In this document: piece after piece, positions 57,196-64,000 of the stretch
How the letters are laid out: each line of letters opens with the position of its first letter
How positions within the stretch are numbered: the stretch's first letter is position 1
DNA from: Nitrospirota bacterium
Lineage (GTDB): Bacteria > Nitrospirota_A > Leptospirillia > Leptospirillales > Leptospirillaceae
Length of the DNA: 64,000 nt
Assembly: GCA_027335985.1 (NCBI GenBank)
Contig: DAHWGX010000073.1
Location: forward strand, 1-64,000
Reading direction: 5' to 3'
Translations under genes and position numbers: made by a program
The notes under the pieces: model-generated
Told to the model about the DNA's origin: nothing
The model's input: only the letters and a program-made list of their open reading frames with translations
Databases searched by the model: none

Positions 57196-58203
57196 TCAGG
57201 CGATTCCTTGGATGGAGGGTGAAGAGGAAGAGGGCATCCATGAATCCTGGCTCGCGGCCAGATGGCAGACGACCTCGCGTCCGCCTCCGGCATTCCCGAA
57301 GCGGTCCGGAGCGGCCTCCCGGCAAACAGGAAGCGCGTCCGGACATCGGGACAGGAAGGGACAGAGCCCGGGGGTTTCGGATTCACCGTTCAGGAGTTCG
57401 GCCGGAATCCCCGGATCCTGACCGACCAGAAGCCGGGTGTAGGGATGGGCCGGAGCCGTCAGAACTTCAGGGGTAGGCCCGGATTCGATCGCCCACCCCC
57501 GGTAGAGGACCACGACGCGGTCGGAGAGGTAGCGGACGACGGACAGATCGTGAGAGATGAAGAGGAGGCTCATCCGCTCGGTCTGGTTCAGCGAGGCGAA
57601 GAGATTGATAATCTGCGCCCCGATGGAAAGGTCCAGCGAGGCGATCGGCTCGTCGGCCACCAGAAGATCCGGGGAGCAGGCGATCGCTCGGGCGATCCCG
57701 ACGCGCTGGCGCCCTCCCCCTGAGAACTCCCGGGGATATCGGTCCAGATCGTGTGAGGACAGGCCCACCCGATCGAAGAGTCGGACCACCCTTTCCCTCC
57801 TTTCGGACGGGGAATTGACCAGATCGTGAATGAGGAGGGGCTCCCCCACGATCTCTCCCACGCTCATCCGCGGATTGAGCGAAGCGTAGGGGTCCTGGAA
57901 AACCATCTGGAATCGGCGCCGCTGTTGCCGGAGCTTCCGTCCTTTCAGTGACGTCAGGTCGAGTCCGTCGAAGAACACCTCTCCCCTGGTCGGATCGAGG
58001 AGGCGCATGACCATGCGGCCGATGGTCGTCTTTCCCGAGCCCGACTCGCCGACCAGTCCCAGGATCTCACCCCGTCGGATGGCGAAGGAGACGTCGGAGA
58101 CGGCTGTCAGGAATCTTCGGGGTCCGAAGAGGCCGCGACCGGGAAGGTCGAACTCCCGGACGAGACCCCGAACCTCGAGAAGGGAAGGGGCCTCAGGCGA
58201 CAT
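57196..58203 (-). CDS. Oligopeptide/dipeptide ABC transporter ATPase (DppF/OppF-like)
   Basis: 335 residues. Walker A GESGSGKTT, a Q-loop, the signature FSGGGRQRVGIARA (LSGGQ with two changes), Walker B LLVADEPIASLD, and a switch His in LLFISHDLS. The C terminus holds the cysteine-containing extension (CPFLSRCPDALPVC) of the peptide/nickel ABC family, where a metal site may form. It overlaps the preceding dppD-like stop by 11 bases. No permease or binding-protein gene is nearby. Confidence 0.88.
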   Translation of the reverse strand: MSPEAPSLLEVRGLVREFDLPGRGLFGPRRFLTAVSDVSFAIRRGEILGLVGESGSGKTTIGRMVMRLLDPTRGEVFFDGLDLTSLKGRKLRQQRRRFQMVFQDPYASLNPRMSVGEIVGEPLLIHDLVNSPSERRERVVRLFDRVGLSSHDLDRYPREFSGGGRQRVGIARAIACSPDLLVADEPIASLDLSIGAQIINLFASLNQTERMSLLFISHDLSVVRYLSDRVVVLYRGWAIESGPTPEVLTAPAHPYTRLLVGQDPGIPAELLNGESETPGLCPFLSRCPDALPVCREAAPDRFGNAGGGREVVCHLAASQDSWMPSSSSPSIQGIA

Positions 58204-59212
58204 GGAACGGCGCTCCCAGAGGGGTCATGTCGGGATAAAAGCAAAGAGCGCCTGCCTCCCCCTCTGATTGCCAGGGAGGGGATTCGTTCCGGCAGCGCTC
58301 GTCGGCGCGGCCACACCGGGGCGCAAAGGCACACCCTGCCGGCAGGTTCCACAAGGGAGGAACCTGTCCGGGGATGGCCGGAAGCGGCGCATCCTTTCTG
58401 GTCCGCCCCGTCCCTTCGGGACGAGAGGCAAGAAGGGCCCGACTGTAGGGGTGAAGCGGGCCAGTCCCGAAAAAGCGCCGGGAGGGTGACTCCTCGACGA
58501 TCCGTCCGGCATACATCACCAGGACCCGGTCCGAAATCCGACGCACGTGGGAGAGATCGTGGGAGATGAAGAGAAGTCCCTTCGTCCGGCTCTCCCTGAT
58601 CGAGGAGAGCAGGTTCAGGATCTGGAGGGCCACCGTGGGGTCGAGGGCGGTGGTCGGCTCGTCGGCGATCACCAGATGGGGGTCGAGAGCGATGGCCATG
58701 GCGATCATCACCCGCTGCCGCATTCCTCCGGAAAGCTGGTGGGGGTAGGATCGGGAGACACGCTCGGGGTCCGGGAGACCGGCAGAGCGGAGACGGTCGG
58801 CCACACACTCCCGCACCCTGCTGGCGGAGAGATCGGTATGGCTCTTGAAAAGTTCGCGCATCTGGGTTCCGACGGTCAGAACAGGATTGAGCGCGCTCTG
58901 GGGCTCCTGAAAAATCATGGAGATGCGTTGGCCACGTATCTTCCGGAGAACGGAGTCTTCCTGCGCGAGCAGGTCCATCCCCTCGAAAAGAATGTGGCCG
59001 GAAAGAACTTTTGCTCCGGGAGGGAAGAGGGCGAGGAGAGAGAGCCCCGTCAGGCTCTTGCCCGATCCCGACTCTCCCACGAGCCCCACCACCTCGCCTT
59101 TTCCGATGGTGAAGGAGACGTCCGAAACCGGGCGGATCTCACCCTCGCGTGTCCGGAGGGAGACCGTCAGGTGACAAACCTCGAGGAGGGACAATCCTTC
59201 TCCCTGAAGCAT
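58193..59212 (-). CDS. Oligopeptide/dipeptide ABC transporter ATPase (DppD/OppD-like)
   Basis: 339 residues. Walker A GESGSGKSL, signature LSGGMRQRVMIAMA, Walker B LVIADEPTTALD, switch His in LLFISHDLSHV. A C-terminal C-x(6)-C type extension (GCAFAPRCGRADERC) is present. Paired with the DppF-like protein it would energise import of peptides or nickel. The ATG overlaps the queD stop as TGATG. Confidence 0.9.
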   Translation of the reverse strand: MLQGEGLSLLEVCHLTVSLRTREGEIRPVSDVSFTIGKGEVVGLVGESGSGKSLTGLSLLALFPPGAKVLSGHILFEGMDLLAQEDSVLRKIRGQRISMIFQEPQSALNPVLTVGTQMRELFKSHTDLSASRVRECVADRLRSAGLPDPERVSRSYPHQLSGGMRQRVMIAMAIALDPHLVIADEPTTALDPTVALQILNLLSSIRESRTKGLLFISHDLSHVRRISDRVLVMYAGRIVEESPSRRFFGTGPLHPYSRALLASRPEGTGRTRKDAPLPAIPGQVPPLWNLPAGCAFAPRCGRADERCRNESPPWQSEGEAGALCFYPDMTPLGAPFHVA

Positions 59213-59595
59213 CAGGTCTCCTCATACGTGGCCCGGTACCCTTCCATTTCCCAGACAGAGACCTGGCGGAGGGTCAGGCCCTCCTCCTGTCCCTGAGCGA
59301 GGGCGGTGGAAAGACCCCGATGGAAGAACAGGGCGATGTTCTCGGCCGTCGTGCTCTTGTCGGCAAAAAAGGGATGGTCGTTGAGATGGGTGTGATCCAC
59401 CTCACGAAGAAGCGGATCCAGCCATCGCTCGATTTCGTGAAAATCCACCGCCATTCCGAGGCCATTCAGACGTGTGGTCCCGAAGACCGCCTCGATGGTC
59501 CAGTTGTGGCCGTGAAGACGGGCGCAGAGCCCAGGATACCCTTCAATCCGGTGGGAAGCGGCGAACGTCCTTTTGACCGATACGGAAAATCCCAT
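59212..59595 (-). CDS. queD: 6-carboxy-5,6,7,8-tetrahydropterin synthase (QueD) / PTPS family
   Basis: 127 residues. Converts 7,8-dihydroneopterin triphosphate to 6-carboxytetrahydropterin on the way to queuosine; eukaryotic homologues make tetrahydrobiopterin. Zinc ligands lie in FAASHRI and LHGHNW, the catalytic Cys in YPGLCARLHGHN, and the acid in WEMEGY near the end. The ATG at 59595 has AAAGG upstream; further upstream frame is not convincing. No other queuosine genes are in the window. Confidence 0.88.
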   Translation of the reverse strand: MGFSVSVKRTFAASHRIEGYPGLCARLHGHNWTIEAVFGTTRLNGLGMAVDFHEIERWLDPLLREVDHTHLNDHPFFADKSTTAENIALFFHRGLSTALAQGQEEGLTLRQVSVWEMEGYRATYEET

Positions 59596-59718
59596 GAAAA
59601 AACCTTTCCCGACAAATTCGATTCCGGAGGGTGAGAAACGGGCCTCCGTCAAAAACTGGATCCGGCCATTATAACAGATGTGGCTGTGTCTTGCGGAAGG
59701 ACGAGAGATTTCCCCCGA

Positions 59719-60543
59719 TCACGAGAGGGATGCGCCCCCGGAAGCATTCCGTCGGAGCCTCTCGGGCTCCAGGATCGCCCTTCCCGACGCTCCGATTCCC
59801 TCGAGAAGCGTCTGGTAAAGGGCCAGGGCCCTGGATACGTTTGCCTCCAGGGGAGCGCCCCCGGAGAAAAGTGCCAGAGCGGACACAAGACTCGACAGGG
59901 TGCATCCTCCGCCATGAATACCCGGGAGAGGCTTCGCCGGATGGTGATAGAACCTCTCTGAGAGTGGGGTCCAGAAAAGATCCACCTTCGGCCCGTCCCC
60001 GGCAAAATGCCCCCCCTTTACAAGAATCGCGGGAGCTCCATATTGATCGTGAATCCTGCGGGCCATGAGGGAGAGATCTTCGGGATAGCGCTCCAGCGAC
60101 CACCCGGCCAGCTCCTGCGCCTCCGGAAGGTTCGGCGTGATCAGGGTAACCCTGGGGAAGACCGTGCGGGCCATCATACGGTATTCCTCGGGGGAGAATA
60201 TCCCTCCGCCCTTGCCGAATCGGTAGACCGGGTCCAGAACGACCGTGGTATCGGACGGAAGGGAGCCGAGAAATCCCTCGAGCACCCCACATAGCGAAAT
60301 CGGAAGCAACCCGATCTTGAGGGCTCCCGGAAGGGATTCTTCGGCCAGCGTTTCGACCATGGACGAAAAGATTTTTTCCGGGACCGGCTCCACGCGGCGG
60401 ACGCCATTCAGATTCTGGACGGTGAGGCAGGTCGGGACGCCTCTCCCCCGGAACCCCAGGCTCTGGAAAACCCGGAGATCCTGATAGAGGCCGGCCCCGC
60501 CGGAAGGGTCGATCCCCGCGAACGACCAGGGATCTGGACTCAT
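59719..60543 (-). CDS. thiD: Hydroxymethylpyrimidine / phosphomethylpyrimidine kinase
   Basis: Phosphorylates HMP and HMP-phosphate in the pyrimidine branch of thiamine synthesis. 274 residues with the ribokinase-like fold: FAGIDPSGGAGLYQDLRVF near the start, VVLDPVYRFGKG, TLITPNLPEAQEL, and the catalytic GIHGGGCTLSS (family usually reads GTGCTLS-type). The start overlaps the peptidase stop by four bases. Confidence 0.88.
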   Translation of the reverse strand: MSPDPWSFAGIDPSGGAGLYQDLRVFQSLGFRGRGVPTCLTVQNLNGVRRVEPVPEKIFSSMVETLAEESLPGALKIGLLPISLCGVLEGFLGSLPSDTTVVLDPVYRFGKGGGIFSPEEYRMMARTVFPRVTLITPNLPEAQELAGWSLERYPEDLSLMARRIHDQYGAPAILVKGGHFAGDGPKVDLFWTPLSERFYHHPAKPLPGIHGGGCTLSSLVSALALFSGGAPLEANVSRALALYQTLLEGIGASGRAILEPERLRRNASGGASLS

Positions 60544-61454
60544 CTTCCCTCCTTGCCGAGCGGAACGGCCCGGGCGAGAAGATTCGTCAGAAGCATCGGA
60601 TTGACGTGGGCGCCGTGAAGGACTGCGCCGTAATGAAGGACCGGTCCAGTCACTCGCCCTGTGTGTCCGACATGGCCGATCACCTCTCCACGGCGGATGA
60701 TCTGTCCCGGCCGGACCCGGATGTCCGCCATATGCAGGTATTCGGTCAGAAGCCCGCCCCCATGGTCGATAATCACCATGTTCCCGTCATAGTAGAAAGA
60801 GCCGGCAAGGCGCACTACTCCGGTGTTGGCCGCCCGCACCGGCGTTCCCTGGGGAACGTCGATATCCTCCCCCGAGTGGCGGGCCATCGGATGTCCGTTC
60901 AGATATCGGTAGGCCCCAAAGTCGTGGGTCACCCTTCCCGCGAGAGGCAGGATAAAGGACCGATGGAACTTGAGGGGAGTGTCAGGAGCGGCCAGGGCTG
61001 CAAGAATAATTGTCCGCTCCCGCTTGAGGCGTCTCAGGAGCGAGACCGGCGGCGTCACGAAGGAGCGGGCCACATGGAGCCGGGAAACCTGAAAGGATCG
61101 GGGCGTCACGTGCAGAAGAAGCCGGGCCTTCCGACCGTCCCGGAAATGAATTTCCACCGGAAGCGGGCCAGGGGAGCGCGAGAAGTCGACCCCCACCAGG
61201 GCGGCCCTCGAGAGGCCTCCCCTCTCCGGATCCAGGTCCATCCAGGGCATGAGTGGTATCCTGCGGCCCTCAAAGGTCAGAAAACGCGCCGGGGACCCTT
61301 CATGGAGCAACAGGAGCAGGAGACCGCCCTGGGGAAGGGCCAGATCCCGGTCGCGCTGTCCGCTCCCCGTCTCCGCCCCTTCAGCAGAGGGAAAGAATGC
61401 GGTCAGGAGAAGGAGCAGGAGAAAGCCCGGAAGAGCCCGACAACGCCTACCCAC
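60540..61454 (-). CDS. Exported M23-family metallopeptidase homologue
   Basis: About 304 residues from a GTG at 61454. A signal peptide (LPGFLLLLLLTAFFPSAEG) and a linker with beta strands lead to a C-terminal LytM/M23 domain: HSGEDID (zinc His and Asp), IIDHGGGLLTEYLHM, and GHVGHTGRVTGPVLHYG. In active enzymes the last motif reads GPHLHxE; here the first of the two His is replaced by Val. The zinc ligands therefore look intact but one catalytic His is missing. It overlaps thiE by 8 bases and thiD by 4. Confidence 0.8.
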   Translation of the reverse strand: MGRRCRALPGFLLLLLLTAFFPSAEGAETGSGQRDRDLALPQGGLLLLLLHEGSPARFLTFEGRRIPLMPWMDLDPERGGLSRAALVGVDFSRSPGPLPVEIHFRDGRKARLLLHVTPRSFQVSRLHVARSFVTPPVSLLRRLKRERTIILAALAAPDTPLKFHRSFILPLAGRVTHDFGAYRYLNGHPMARHSGEDIDVPQGTPVRAANTGVVRLAGSFYYDGNMVIIDHGGGLLTEYLHMADIRVRPGQIIRRGEVIGHVGHTGRVTGPVLHYGAVLHGAHVNPMLLTNLLARAVPLGKEGR

Positions 61455-62085
61455 GGGTCCAGGCCCGTCGGAGGCTGAAGGCGGCTGCGACCGGATCGGG
61501 CGTGTAGGAAAGGGCGCCCATGACCGCCATGCCGAAGGCCCCCGCGTCGCGCACCCGGGGGGCCTCCTTTTCCCCGACACCCCCGATGGCCCAGACCGGG
61601 ACAGGAACTTCCCGGACAATCTCCCGAAGGAGGGGCAGACCGAGGGGGGGGCCGAAGGGCCGTTTTGAAGGGGTGTCGAAGACCGGTCCCGCGATCAGGT
61701 AGTCGGCCCCTTCCGACACGGCCTCGAGAGCCGTGGGCAGAGAGTGCACCGACACCCCGACAAGCATCGGACGGGCCATATGGTCCCGCATCCTCGGGAT
61801 CGGAAGGTGGAGTGAGGGAAGGTGCAGACCCGCGGCGCGGCCCGCCAGGGCGAAGTCCAGCCTCCGGTTGACGAGAAAGGGAAATCCGGCCGGAACGTTG
61901 TCTCGAAAAAGGCGGACCAGTTCAGAAAACTCCCATCCGGAAGCCAGTTTTCTCCGCAACTGGACAGAGGTTATTCCTCCCCGCATTCCTTCGATGGCCC
62001 GCAGGAGAAGATCCTTCAGGGGGAATTCCTCCGGCGTCACGTAGAGGAGCGGTCCAAGAATTTCTGCGGGACGGGAGCCTCCCAT
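61447..62085 (-). CDS. thiE: Thiamine-phosphate synthase ThiE or TenI-like paralogue
   Basis: 212 residues of the thiamine-phosphate synthase TIM barrel. Recognisable pieces are LLYVTPEEF, SVQLRRKL (family QLR), LVNRRLDFALAGRAAGLHL, and GADYLIAGPVFDTPSKRPFGPPLG. Joins HMP-pyrophosphate and the thiazole phosphate to thiamine phosphate. Some family members of this size are TenI thiazole isomerases; the expected diphosphate ligands are not all evident, so the assignment is moderate. Starts at the thiG stop (TGATG). Confidence 0.75.
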   Translation of the reverse strand: MGGSRPAEILGPLLYVTPEEFPLKDLLLRAIEGMRGGITSVQLRRKLASGWEFSELVRLFRDNVPAGFPFLVNRRLDFALAGRAAGLHLPSLHLPIPRMRDHMARPMLVGVSVHSLPTALEAVSEGADYLIAGPVFDTPSKRPFGPPLGLPLLREIVREVPVPVWAIGGVGEKEAPRVRDAGAFGMAVMGALSYTPDPVAAAFSLRRAWTRG

Positions 62086-62903
62086 CAGGAACCCAGCATT
62101 CCCGAGAATGGACTCGAAGCACTGGCGTGGAGCCTCCGGGGCATCCTGCCGGCCCGGAAGGAGTCGCGGCCAGCCTGGATCGCGTGTTTCATGGCCCGGG
62201 CCATCAGAACCGGATCCCGGGCTTCGGCCACCGCCGTGTTCATGAGGACCCCCTCTACGCCCATCTCCATGGCGATTGCGGCATCAGAGGCGCATCCCAC
62301 CCCGGCGTCCACGATGACGGGGAGATCGACCGTCTCCTGGATGATCCGGAGATTGTAGGGGTTTCTGATTCCGAGACCGGAGCCGATGGGGGCGGCCAGG
62401 GGCATCACGGCGGCGCATCCCACGTCGGCCAGCTTTTTCGCGATGATCGGATCGTCGTTTGTGTAGGGAAAGACGACCGATCCCTCCCGGACCAGAATAC
62501 GGGCCGCCTCCACCAAGCCCACGACATCCGGAAAGAGGGTTTTCGGATCGCCGATCACCTCGAGCTTGACCAGTGGCGAAATCCCCGACTCCCGGGCCAG
62601 ACGCGCATACCGGAGAGCCTCCTCCACCGTGTAGCATCCGGCGGTGTTCGGGAGTATGTGAAACTCCGACGGGGGAAGGAAGTCCAGGAGGTTCGGCTCG
62701 TCCTTCCTGAGGATGTTGACCCGGCGGACCGCCACCGTCACGACGTCGGCTCCCGACTCGAGAATGACTTTCCGTGTCTCCTCGAAGGAGCGATATTTGC
62801 CGGTTCCGATCCAGAGACGGGAGCGGAAGGTGATTCCGGCGATGGTCATGGGATCGTCGTCGACGATCCGTCCTTCATTTTCTGCGACGGTACCTGTTGT
62901 CAT
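62085..62903 (-). CDS. thiG: Thiazole synthase
   Basis: Makes the thiazole ring from deoxyxylulose phosphate and ThiS thiocarboxylate. 272 residues. [27 protein letters not shown], the Schiff-base lysine in [16 protein letters not shown], and [14 protein letters not shown] are diagnostic. Heads the thiG-thiE-M23-thiD group. A thiS gene does not directly precede it. Confidence 0.94.
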   Translation of the reverse strand: MTTGTVAENEGRIVDDDPMTIAGITFRSRLWIGTGKYRSFEETRKVILESGADVVTVAVRRVNILRKDEPNLLDFLPPSEFHILPNTAGCYTVEEALRYARLARESGISPLVKLEVIGDPKTLFPDVVGLVEAARILVREGSVVFPYTNDDPIIAKKLADVGCAAVMPLAAPIGSGLGIRNPYNLRIIQETVDLPVIVDAGVGCASDAAIAMEMGVEGVLMNTAVAEARDPVLMARAMKHAIQAGRDSFRAGRMPRRLHASASSPFSGMLGS

Positions 62904-63004
62904 GGATCCCCCTTTGCGAATATGGAGTGTCAGCTTGTTCTTTCATTTTAAGACGGACGGACCGGGGGGGCAACCGCAGGATTCAGGGAAGGCGGACCGG
63001 ACAC

Positions 63005-63364
63005 CTATCCGACGTTCGTAAGGGAAGAAGAAGAGGAGGGGCGGCTGGCCCGGATCATCTCTTTCATCTGGGAAAGATCCTTTCTCATCCTCAGAAAATC
63101 GGCCGTTCCCTTCGCGATGACGAGGAATGAAATACAGAAGGCCACCATGCCGACCCCGATATAGACATCGTTCGGGTTCCGGCTAAAGAAACGGAACATC
63201 GCCAGACCCACCACGATGAGATTGAGGCCCGTCGTCACGTGAAGAAGAAAGTTGCGCTCGATGGCCAGAACAAACTGGTCGAACGCAATCTGATCGGAAA
63301 AGCTCAGAGGAGCGGTAATAAAGAATCGAGGAGGATGATGGGATGACTTCGAGTCGTTTTTCAT
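63005..63364 (-). CDS. DUF202 (YidH-like) membrane protein
   Basis: 119 residues. LAIERNFLLHVTTGLNLIVVG matches the DUF202 pattern (LAxERTxLxxxRTGL). It is followed by a second membrane segment (YIGVGMVAFCISFLVI) and a charged tail. Small inner-membrane proteins of unknown role. Start ATG 63364 assumed; 63391 is an alternative. Confidence 0.6.
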   Translation of the reverse strand: MKNDSKSSHHPPRFFITAPLSFSDQIAFDQFVLAIERNFLLHVTTGLNLIVVGLAMFRFFSRNPNDVYIGVGMVAFCISFLVIAKGTADFLRMRKDLSQMKEMIRASRPSSSSSLTNVG

Positions 63365-63542
63365 GAGTGGACATCCGCCCCTTTCTACCATGTCTCAGAC
63401 ATTCGCACAATTCGTATTTTTCCGATTGTTTTTGATTCTTGAAAATTTTTCTCCAACTTTCAAGCGCCCTTTCCGACACTTATCAACCATTTTCCACAAG
63501 AAAAGCATTCTTCTGGGCCTCGTTTGTCCGATCATTTCGTGA

Positions 63543-63582
63543 TTGACAAATTTACAACAAAAAGATATTGAGAATCATATTC
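63543..63582 (+). promoter_or_regulatory. Promoter with overlapping Fur-box-like operator
   Basis: TTGACA (63543-63548) and TATTGA (63566-63571) with a 17-base spacer. The 19-mer GATATTGAGAATCATATTC (63564-63582) matches 15 of 19 positions of the classical Fur box and covers the -10 element. Fe(II)-Fur would be expected to block this promoter. Confidence 0.6.
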
Positions 63583-63622
63583 AATACTGTGAACCAATAT
63601 TGCATTTCCGGACCATCCTTTT

Positions 63623-63641
63623 TATGATATCTCCTATCATA
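63623..63641. promoter_or_regulatory. Palindrome in the leader of the right-edge gene
   Basis: TATGATA (63623-63629) and TATCATA (63635-63641) are perfectly inverted around 5 bases. It lies about 50 bases before the start codon and may be an operator or RNA hairpin. Confidence 0.4.
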
Positions 63642-63690
63642 TGGTACTTGGTATCACAATTCCGGCTATCTGTTGTACAAAGGAAGCTTC

Positions 63691-64000
63691 ATGGCCTTTC
63701 CCGCTCTCGTATCCAGACATTTCAGACGATTTTTTCTGACCATAGCCCTTTGGCTGACCCTTCTTGCCGGGATTTCTGCAACTCCCGCTCGAGCAGACGA
63801 GGCCACGGAAGGTCCCCAGGACGTAAACGGCGATCTCATCCCCGACCTGGCCGAAATGGCCCCCCACTATCTCTCCTGGGGACCCAACACCAGCGGACCG
63901 ATGTTCACCGGAACGGCCGAGGTCGAACCGGTCGGCTCCTTCTTCTACGAACCCTACTGGTTCGACTACCTTCAGCCGGGCCTCGGATTTTCGTCGCTTT
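63691..64000 (+). CDS. Exported protein, 5' end only (runs off the window)
   Basis: The first 103 codons of a gene cut by the window edge. ATG with AAAGGA at a 6-bp gap. A signal peptide (RRFFLTIALWLTLLAGISAT) probably ends at ARA near residue 35. The mature start is acidic (DEATEGPQDVNGDLIPDLAE) and turns aromatic (FFYEPYWFDYLQPG). This could be the plug or barrel start of an outer-membrane protein, but nothing seen is diagnostic. The Fur-type promoter suggests an iron-regulated envelope protein. Confidence 0.65.
   Translation, partial: MAFPALVSRHFRRFFLTIALWLTLLAGISATPARADEATEGPQDVNGDLIPDLAEMAPHYLSWGPNTSGPMFTGTAEVEPVGSFFYEPYWFDYLQPGLGFSSL

Larger units (their letters stand above)
63365..63690. 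other. AT-rich divergent regulatory region
   Basis: No protein gene. Holds a hairpin (CTTGAAA 63438-63444 with TTTCAAG 63458-63464), a promoter overlapped by a Fur-box-like sequence, and a 19-base palindromic sequence (63623-63641). Confidence 0.6.

Noticed and set aside
55854..57476. Open frame of 540 codons antisense to pheS
   Set aside because: The class II synthetase motifs on the other strand explain the region.
1..64000. CRISPR arrays, insertion sequences, prophage, toxin-antitoxin or defence islands
   Set aside because: No direct-repeat arrays, transposase, integrase or phage motifs were seen in the coding sequence of either strand.

Overview
The window is a dense Gram-negative bacterial chromosome segment of moderately high GC (my visual estimate is the high fifties). 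It encodes outer-membrane lipoproteins, Pal and OmpA-like proteins, an RND efflux pump and a LapA/LapB-type envelope protein. No phage, insertion sequence, CRISPR array or plasmid gene was seen. The mixture of bacterial housekeeping genes, an archaeal-type phenylalanyl-tRNA synthetase and a Fur regulator next to a permease suggests an acidophilic, iron-linked lineage such as Leptospirillum (Nitrospirota). That assignment rests on pattern recognition and was not tested against a database.

Layout. 0-12 kb: type II NADH dehydrogenase, Der GTPase, PEP synthase, a membrane protein, an RND pump with its adaptor, and a lipoprotein. 12-20 kb: tRNA-Glu with a HAD phosphatase, several lipoproteins (one Slp-like), RNase R, a structured leader RNA before a Lys/Ala-rich exported protein, Pal and a second OmpA-domain lipoprotein. 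28.3-19.8 kb (minus): a likely operon of BI-1 membrane protein, ilvE, polA, TPR protein, membrane protein, coaE, galU, thiL and DUF2062, mostly joined by short overlaps. 28.6-31 kb: two lipoproteins, a LysR regulator and a second candidate structured RNA. 38.6-31.1 kb (minus): rplU-rpmA-obgE-proB-proA-nadD followed by rsfS, a LapA-LapB fusion and comF. 38.9-43.8 kb: fur, a permease with a universal-stress-protein tail, a YCF48-like lipoprotein, an outer-membrane protein and a doubtful small gene. 43.9-47 kb: thrS-infC-rpmI-rplT, with infC starting at AUU, closed by a strong terminator. 47.1-53.8 kb: two convergent c-di-GMP genes. 63-48.2 kb (minus): thiG-thiE-M23 peptidase-thiD, then queD-dppD-dppF-pheS-pheT and the giant c-di-GMP protein. 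The right edge carries the start of an exported protein whose promoter overlaps a Fur-box-like sequence.

The most notable item is the 1878-residue protein at 48210..53846. It has a periplasmic sensor region, three PAS and three GAF modules, a PAS domain with every residue I would look for in a flavin-binding LOV photoreceptor, GGDEF and EAL domains, and a C-terminal 3-His/1-Cys motif like the CZB zinc-sensing domain. Blue light, zinc and periplasmic signals may therefore converge on cyclic-di-GMP. It begins only 22 bases after the archaeal-type pheT, with a strong ribosome binding site.

Other points worth attention are two strongly self-complementary RNA candidates, a polA gene with no ordinary start codon in frame and a run of eight C nearby, a ThrRS without its TGS domain, and an M23 peptidase lacking one active-site histidine.
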